From the NCBI RefSeq assembly GCF_035083965.1, contig NC_089724.1, positions 1,064,501 to 1,128,500 on the forward strand: a DNA stretch of 64,000 bases, in the 5' to 3' direction. Positions 57,311 through 64,000 of the stretch are shown here, piece after piece; the first letter of the stretch is position 1, and every line of letters starts with the position of its first letter. A model generated the notes under the pieces. It saw only the letters and a program-made list of their open reading frames with translations. It ran no database searches and was not told the origin of the DNA. The stretch is from Branchiostoma lanceolatum (lineage: Eukaryota; Chordata; Leptocardii; Amphioxiformes; Branchiostomatidae). A program made the position numbers and the translations under genes.

Positions 57311-58780
57311 AGAGTTGCCAGTAGAAAGTTACAACAAGACCTAATCTTTATAGAGCAATTACCAGCATTTATGGTGATCCATGAAGAACTAAGGATACGT
57401 AGACAAAATGTAGCCAACACTCCATGTAGAATTCAGTACCATACAACATGATGATAAAAGTGAGAGGTAAAACATTTTTCTGAAAAGAAAAAAAAGAGAT
57501 ACTGTAATCTCCGGCACAAATTGTTGGACTTTTCCATGTGCATTTGATTTACAGTTTGATATACTAAAACTTATTGATTCTTGTTGACTTTATTCGATCG
57601 AGGTAATTAACCTTAAGTCAATTCTAATACACTTTTCGTTACTGTACAAAAGTTAGAATTAGCACGTAATGTGGCGAATTTTATAGCATACTAATACTGC
57701 AGCAGAACACTACCGACGCACTGATGTAAGATTTTGCTCGCCGTATTTTCTTAAAAAGCTTTCAGGGGTAGGGAAAAGATGACAAAGCACAAAAAAATTG
57801 CAGGACACATTTTCGACACCCGATCACTTTCGGACGATGCTATCAAACATCCCTTAATCTACGGTTCCTCTCTTTGCTCCCCCAGTTCAAACTGTAACAT
57901 CATGATTTCAACTCAAGAATATATTATACTGACGAAGCGGTTTTCACATTGAAATTAGTACATGTTATTCGTGTCCTATCAGTCATATCTAGTTGGGGAG
58001 GGATTTGCGCTTACTGGGAAACGAAACATATTAACTATATGTATTGAATGCTTTCATTTATTTGTTTGTTAACTTTTGTGTATATTAGTATATAACTATA
58101 TAAATTATATTCGGATCCTTTCTTGTCTGATGGCGCGTTAATATAAGTTGTATTAACTTGAGTTCGTTGCCATCTTGTCTGTATTTGTTATTTGTGTTGT
58201 TTAATAATAAAAAAATAAATAAAAAATAAAAGTTGATGATTAACAAATGAGGTTCCGAGAGTAGCCGTTACTTTAAAATGCTGAAGAAGCTTTTTCATAA
58301 ATGTTATCAAGTTACATAGAATTACTTACCTTTAATCTATAATATATGGTTCACCATAAATGAAGCATTTTGTAGCATCGTATTTCCATATAGTTGTTTA
58401 TCTACATTTTTTTATGTTTTATTCCGTTTAGCACAAGATTATCATTATCATGTGTATTGATTTTAATCTCTCAGTCGTTTGTATTTTACCACAGTTACCC
58501 AGCTTTGGTAGTTTCGTGTATGACTTTTATACATCTACGTCGTGTAGTACAATACATCGAGTAGAGGATTGCGAAAAAATTTTGTGGGCTTTTCTTTTAA
58601 AGTTACATGATGTTATACATGGTAAAGCATAGGTTAGAATGCACCAAACTGTCTTTAACCCCCAAAAAATTCAAGACCAGACGTTCAAATATGTTCATGA
58701 TCACGTACTGGTTGTAGAAGCACGGGCGGGCAAAAGCTGAGGTGAAACTGTACTGTACCCATAGATGGGCCGCCCTGCTG
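57311..58780. other. 3' flank of the LRR-Ig gene, no gene recognised
   Basis: AT-rich. AATAAA-like runs occur at 58204-58232. No exon could be supported. Confidence 0.5.
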
Positions 58781-59215
58781 CCGCCATCTTGGCCCCCCTG
58801 ACAGAAGTGCCATTTGGACGGAACTCACGACCGTCGTTCCCAATCCCCGGCCACAGACACATTAGTCTGTTGCCTAGAGAGCGAAAACACGGAAATATTT
58901 ACCTGTGAGTGGGTGTCTACTTGATGCCCTTTTACTCGTCGAGGCAGTTCGAGATGTAAAACACAGTGGGCGTAAAAAATCAGAATAAAATTTGCAACCT
59001 TTATACAAATCGGAAGATCGGACAACAATGTCCTCCCGCGATCGACATTGTGTCACGCCTCCTGGAAGACAGGAATATCCATTCAGCTTATTTTTAAAGT
59101 AAAGGGAAACGGGCCTGGTTTCGGGCAGAGCGATTTTCTCAAGTTTCGTCAGAACGCATCCCGCCTGCCAGAGAGTAGAGATCGTGCCGCTGTGCCTCTG
59201 CCGCGTGACTGGTGT

Positions 59216-59800
59216 CTGCCGACGGACATCACAACCCTGACGGGGCAGCCATGCCGAGGCGACCGGCGAAGGAGCGTACGGTGCAAGGTACGGTCTTGAT
59301 GTTGTCATTTCTGTGGGTTTTTTTTATTAAACTGGACAGGCGTTACCTAACTGGTAAGTGGCTATTAAGCCGACCGACGTGCTCACAACCCTGACGGGGC
59401 AGCCATGCTGAGGCGACCGGCCAGGGAGCGTACGGAGCAAGGTACGGTCTTGATGTTGCCATTTCTGTTTTTTTTTTTTTTTTAATTTTCATTAAACTGG
59501 ACAGGCCTCACCTAACTGGTAAGTGGCTATTAAGCCGGCGGACATGCTCACAACCCTGAGGGGCAGCCATGCCGAGGCGACCGGCGAAGGAGCGTACGGA
59601 GCAAGGTACGGTCTTGATGTTGTCATTACTGTTTTAATTGTAATTTTCATTAAACTGGACAGGCGTTACCTAAATGGTAAGTGGCTATTAAGCCGGTGGA
59701 CATGCTCATAACCATGACGGGGCAGCCATGCCGAGGCGACCGGCGAAGGAGCGTACGGAGCACGGTACGGTATAGATGCTGTGGTTTTTTTTTTTAGTTT
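59216..59800 (+). repeat. Four tandem copies (~154-164 bp) of a putative first coding exon
   Basis: Each copy has cagccATGCCGAGGCGACCGG…gcaag|gtacggt: a start codon in good context, eleven or twelve codons (MPRRPAKERT(V/E)(Q/H)) and a consensus donor. This is followed by a T-run, ttaaactggacaggc and taactggtaagtggctatta. ATGs are at 59251, 59405, 59569 and 59728. A GC-rich promoter-like stretch precedes the first copy. No downstream exon was identified, so whether it is a live gene start is open. Confidence 0.7.
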
Positions 59801-59934
59801 TTTAATGTGAAAAAGATTAAACTTATGAAGAAGTTGTCACTAGTACAGGTTTGACTGTATGTCAATGGCCAGCTGGTCCTTGTGTAAAGGTTGTCACATA
59901 TTAATGGCCAGGTGGCCCTTATGTAGAGGTTTCG

Positions 59935-60062
59935 CCCCCCCCCCCTTCCTGGTGTATATAGACTCTTTCAGTGACCTCCGAGGAGGTCACGGATATAGAC
60001 GAGTAGAGACATGAATATGTACAATTGTCGAGCAATAAAGTTCATTCATTCATTCAATAAAG
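59935..60062 (+). mobile_element. Retroposon 3' end with (ATTC)n tail
   Basis: tgacctccgaggaggtcacgg hairpin, tgtacaattgtcgagcaata and aataaagttcattcattcattc are typical of SINE/LINE tails. The 5' boundary is not defined. Confidence 0.5.
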
Positions 60063-60202
60063 ACCTCATGGGACTGTCTGCATTGTCGGTGACTGCTCTT
60101 CGAGGTCGCAGAACACAGTTTTTATGACGCGGGTATAGAAAATAGTGCGGCCCAAACTCTTGAAGACTGGGTAGAACGCTGCATGTGAGAGGCATCCATG
60201 TG

Positions 60203-60648
60203 CACACCGACCAATCGAACCACGTGAATCGCATTGAAACTCCGATTCGTATCAGCCATTTCCCGACAAATCGCTTTCTAACTTGCGTTAACGACTACAT
60301 CTGACCAAACAAACCGTGTGACGGTGGAAGCTGTCAGCTTCCAAAAGACGTTTTCAGATTGATAATTTTTGCATTTTGGAAGTGATTGAATTCGCCCGCG
60401 ATTTAACGTTTAGAGAAAAGTAGTAGAAACTAGACGTTAAATCGCGGGCGGATTCAATGACTTCCTAAGTGCCAAAATTGTCAATCTGAAAACGTCTTTT
60501 GGAAGCTGACACCTTCCACCATCTCACTGGCGAGTTTGTTTGGTCAGATGTAGTCGTTAACGCAAGTTAGAAAGCGATTTGTCGGGAAATGGCTGATACG
60601 AATCTGTGTTTCAATGCGATTCACGTGGTTCGATTGGTCGGGGTGATG
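60203..60648. mobile_element. 446-bp near-perfect inverted repeat (foldback/MITE)
   Basis: Two ~205-bp arms, from ccgaccaatcgaaccacgtg at the left to cacgtggttcgattggtcgg at the right, are separated by only about 20 bp around agagaaaagtagtagaaac. The arms differ at few positions. The transcript would form a long hairpin. Confidence 0.9.
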
Positions 60649-60883
60649 TGTAAACTATGCTGTGTGGTGTAGAAATATGTCGGCTTGTAGACTGTAGGAT
60701 TTGGATAGTGGGTCTTTCTTCTGCTTTGTGTATAAATGCGCCACCTTGTGCAACCGCCTCACGGGGTCAGTCGGCTGCAGTTCAGTGACCTCTCGCAGAG
60801 CACTGTTTCAAACTGTGCGTGACGTGCCGATACCGGCCTACAGTATTTTGTGTATTTCTAGTTATTTGTAGGTTGTACCTTAA

Positions 60884-62210
60884 CCCTCATCCGACCGTAT
60901 GGGGTCCGTTTGGACCCCAGGCGGGTTTTAATGTGTGCCATATCAACATTTTTAGTCGGAGAAAAAAATCCTTCCATGAGTTTGTTCATGTACATGTTTC
61001 ACAACTCCTGAAGAATTTTTACCCGGATTGGCCGATTTTTGCGGAAGTTATACTCTAAAGTGTGCGTGTTGTCCGCTGGGGTCCAAACGGACCCCAGATA
61101 ATTTCGCATTGTTTGTTACGTAATTTGAAAGAAATTCCTCATAACTTCCAAACCGTATAATGTATCCTCACCACATTTGCAGGGAGTGATGTTCACGTAA
61201 AGTTTTATAATTTCTGTAAATTTGGTGACGTTATGACGTAATATGACGTAATTATGACGTCATCGATGTGATTTAAAAGGCTAAATAGGAAAGTCCCGTA
61301 ATATCGAAAGGTATTCAACAAATTAGAGTGTATTATTGATTTTAAAGTATACCAAGGCATACGACGTCAATGGCAATTATGTTGACGTCAAAATGACGCC
61401 ACAGAATGACGTCATGTGTTGTTAACGATCCCTGGGATCCGCCATCTTGGATCGGCCATTTTGAAATTTTTAAAATATATTATTTCCATTTATTACCCCC
61501 ATTCACAAAAGAAAGAGACTGGAAACGTCAATCTGAATGTTTCTGGTTAAGAAAATACCAGGTAGTGACGAATTTGAAGGCAAAAAGCCTGTTTATACAT
61601 AAAATAATCATCTTGTCCGCCATCTTGGATTATGAGCAATTACGTCATCAAATTAGCATAAATTATGAATTATAAATCATGAAAGTTACATCTAATTACA
61701 TCTCATGTTATAAATGTTCGAAAACTAGTGTGATTGAGCAAGAAAACCTGAGAAATATCATTGTTTTAAAAAAAATAGTGACTTTTTGTATAAAATGCCT
61801 GTCAGAAACCCGTTGCCATGGCAACAGGAAAAATGACAAACTTGAACGATTATCATGGAATTGTTGCCAGCTAAATTTGAGGAAAAGTCACCAAGTTTTG
61901 TAGTCCTAGGATACGTCGTTTGGCAGTTATACGATGTCAAAGTTGGCGCGGGCACTTTTAGCCCCCCCCAGTCTACATAGGGCTAAAGGAAAATGCGGGT
62001 TCTCTTCATTTTCTGCATAAATTATGATAATTAGCATTAATCATCAACACCAAAACTTGTCAAAATATTCTCCATAGATTATTGAAACAGGATATGCACA
62101 ATAACTACAATAAGATCCACCAGAAATATATTTAGGGGCAAAGCAAAATGGGGTCCGTTTGGACCCCATACGGCCAGATTCGTCGCAAAAATGTGTCGGT
62201 CGGATGAGGG
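60884..62210. mobile_element. Non-autonomous piggyBac-like element (1327 bp)
   Basis: Starts CCCTCATCCGACCGTATGGG, ends …ggtcggatgaggg, flanked by TTAA at 60880-60883 and 62211-62214. Subterminal ggggtccgtttggacccc palindromes occur at both ends. The organisation is as in the ITS1 element but with different termini, so a sister family. The interior matches 11105-11796 inverted. No transposase. Confidence 0.82.
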
Positions 62211-62432
62211 TTAAACTCAAACATATTCCTTTCTCGTATTTCTCAAGTGCACCGCGCTATAATTTTTACCGTGTCGAAGCTAGTCACCTTCGGGCCCTTA
62301 ACTATAGAAATCCCCATAAGCCGGAAACTGTGGTCTGCTACCTCTAACTGGCTACTTTCCACTATGATTCTAATAGCAGATGCAGGGTCCAGCTGGCTCA
62401 CGTCTGTTTTTTGAAAGTTGTTATGTTATGTG

Positions 62433-62567
62433 ATCTCCAAGCAGATCTATGGGTTGCGAAGACCGTATCCAACTGCCAGAAAGAAGTGCTTTTGCAACCC
62501 AAGCTATAAAAGCTCATTCTTCCAGTTGGATACGGTCTTTGCAATCCGTTGGGTCTGCTTGGAGACT
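62433..62567. mobile_element. MITE with tctccaagcagatctat terminal repeats, second full copy
   Basis: tctccaagcagatctatggg … gggtctgcttggaga, with inner inverted blocks gaagaccgtatccaactg / cagttggatacggtcttt. Very similar to 35784-35912. Confidence 0.8.
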
Positions 62568-62689
62568 AGTGTTATGGTCCGCGTAGGGAAGTGTCGAACC
62601 GAAAACGCTTCCAATGACCTGGTTTGTAGATCACAACACACATATTTCCTATGGCAGGTTATATCTGTAGAGGTGACTTCTGGGTTCAA

Positions 62690-62985
62690 AGTCATGCTTT
62701 TAAGTACCAGAGTTATCAGCCAAGGATTGACGTGTTCAAAAATTCGTATTTCCCGAGAACCATAGTAGAATGGAACTCGTTGTCATCAAGTACTGTGGGA
62801 GCTTCATCACTAAGTAGCTTTAAAGAACGGTTGCAGTCAGATATGCAAAGACTAGGTGTAACAGACCGTTCGGTGTAATATGACCAGCTGCTGCCGCGCC
62901 GCGTGCCTGCGAAGCTGGTGTGTTACGCCTGATGGCGGTTATACCGGCTATATAGATACAGATACAGATACAGAATAAAAGAAAC
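62690..62985 (+). mobile_element. 5'-truncated non-LTR retrotransposon 3' end
   Basis: Encodes YQPRIDVFKNSYFPRTIVEW then NSLSSSTVGASSLSSFKERL and a stop at about 62878, the usual C-terminus of CR1/Jockey-type reverse-transcriptase ORFs. Then a 3' UTR and a (GATACA)n tail at 62955-62978. Confidence 0.75.
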
Positions 62986-63294
62986 GCCTAGTCATTAATC
63001 ATTCTAATGTGTTTCCCCATGCATGAATTGATTCACATCAGAACAAGTACAACTTTAGATTTTACTCAATGCCAATCACACCGCGATGCACAGCTGCTGT
63101 GTGATTGAATATATAAAACTACCGTTGATGATGTCAAGACAGGGTTTACATTTTTAGACCTGTTTATGTTATCATTAATCTTTATATCTGATACTTTTTT
63201 TAAAGGGCAGAAGACACCAATGCCATCAACATTAAGAATTTCCTGAAATTACATAAAACAAAATACTATTGTTTAATTACATAAAAATTTTCAC

Positions 63295-63828
63295 AACATA
63301 TTCACACGTCGGATGTTATTGAACATCGAACCATGAAAACATCATACCTCCAGCTTTTGATTCTTCCAACCAGGTAATTCGTCTCGAAAGCTCCCCAGAG
63401 CAATCTTTTTTTTTTAATGTTGTGTGTAATGCTTAAATGTTTGTCAAAAATAAGGTAATTACATTAATCAGTGACTTACCTGCTCATGACGTCACGAGAA
63501 CATGGCAGCCGATTTGGAACTTTGCACAATGGCTCGGAAAGAACGTTATTTTTACAAGAAAACGGAATAGATATTGTTATGTCATTCAATTAAATGTTAT
63601 CACTATAATTATGCACTGTTTGCTCATGAAATAATGTTTTTTGCAAGCCGTTGTGTAAGGTTCCGAAACGGTTGCCGTGTTCATTGTGACGTCATGAGCA
63701 GGTATAAGCCACTGATTAATGTAATCACCTGGTGACAAGATCAGATAAGAATAAACAGCTCGATCCATGGAAGTGTGGTTTCTGATGGTTCGATGTTAGA
63801 TAACATCAGAAGGGTGTGTATTCGTTTT
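63295..63828. mobile_element. Imperfect ~530-bp palindromic element
   Basis: Outer arms (gatgttattgaacatcgaacc at 63312; ggttcgatgttagataacatc at 63787) and inner arms (gattacattaatcagtg-class sequence at about 63457 and 63730, including tgctcatgacgtcac) are inverted. The left arm carries extra sequence. Confidence 0.7.
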
Positions 63829-63911
63829 AACCGTTTATATTCCTTCAATGATGCTATTCTTATTTCAGATAATAAGAAAATGTTGTATTTTGGTGTCTTA
63901 TGCCCTTCAAG

Positions 63912-64000
63912 TTACATGGTTCTGCAAGAGAAATATGCCTGGCCCTCTTTCTTGCAGTGCATGCCGCTGGGACAGGAGGCGCTGCTGCACACATATCGTT
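63912..64000 (-). CDS. Last exon of a further lectin/EGF paralogue (partial)
   Basis: The minus frame reads RYVCSSASCPSGMHCKKEGQ…FSCRTM and a TAA at 63912-63914. It is the same C-terminal module as in the genes ending at 19941 (SASCPDGLYCREEG) and 27649 (SASCPDGMHCKEEG). The rest of the gene lies to the right of the window. Confidence 0.85.
   Translation of the reverse strand, partial: RYVCSSASCPSGMHCKKEGQAYFSCRTM

Overview
The window reads as a gene-poor, repeat-rich stretch of a deuterostome nuclear genome, most likely a cephalochordate (amphioxus, Branchiostoma). This is inferred from spliced genes with GT-AG introns, vertebrate-like 221/83/138/153-bp exons of a Cys-loop receptor, a long intronless LRR-Ig transmembrane receptor, mosaic EGF/C-type-lectin genes in tandem, and a dense load of MITEs, tRNA-derived SINEs, LINE tails and TTAA-flanked elements. 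No species assignment was tested.

Layout. 1-5260 (+): the 3' six exons of an anion-type Cys-loop receptor (GABA-A/glycine-like); its 5' exons lie left of the window. 7977-15406 (-): a seven-exon gene for an unrecognised 351-residue basic protein whose exon phases join without conflict. 18092-18379 (-): a stand-alone CARD protein. 19941-25825 (-) and 27649-34878 (-): two tandem paralogous secreted proteins (signal peptide, an unrecognised 8-Cys domain, EGF repeats, a two-exon C-type lectin fold, EGF repeats, two short Cys-rich C-terminal modules). A decayed third promoter/first exon sits near 36.4-36.7 kb, and the last exon of a further paralogue is at the right edge (63912 onward, -). 40081-43696: a young LTR retrotransposon with LTRs that read as identical, encoding a zinc knuckle and retropepsin followed by a long 16-17-residue repeat tract, inserted inside a 38-bp minisatellite (39.9-46.5 kb). 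46.7-52.4 kb: a broken rDNA copy (18S lacking its 5' part and a large internal block, ITS1 carrying a TTAA-flanked element, 5.8S split by a 229-bp MITE with a 9-bp target duplication). 54173-57190 (+): an LRR-Ig receptor with a repeat-built cytoplasmic tail rich in YxN motifs. 58.8-64 kb: repeats, hairpin elements, LINE tails and a four-times repeated putative first exon.

The most unusual recurring signal is the tandem reiteration of exon/intron junctions. In at least five genes, one edge of an exon together with its splice site has been copied in tandem (2 to 8 copies) into the adjoining intron or flank. In the cases read through, the extra copies run into stop codons, so only one copy fits the reading frame. 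They appear to be decoy splice sites or duplication scars.

The lectin/EGF family, the LRR-Ig receptor and the CARD protein are of types common in the expanded innate-immune repertoire of amphioxus; a functional link between them is inference only. Exon coordinates were read by eye from splice signals and phase; no transcript or database evidence was available.
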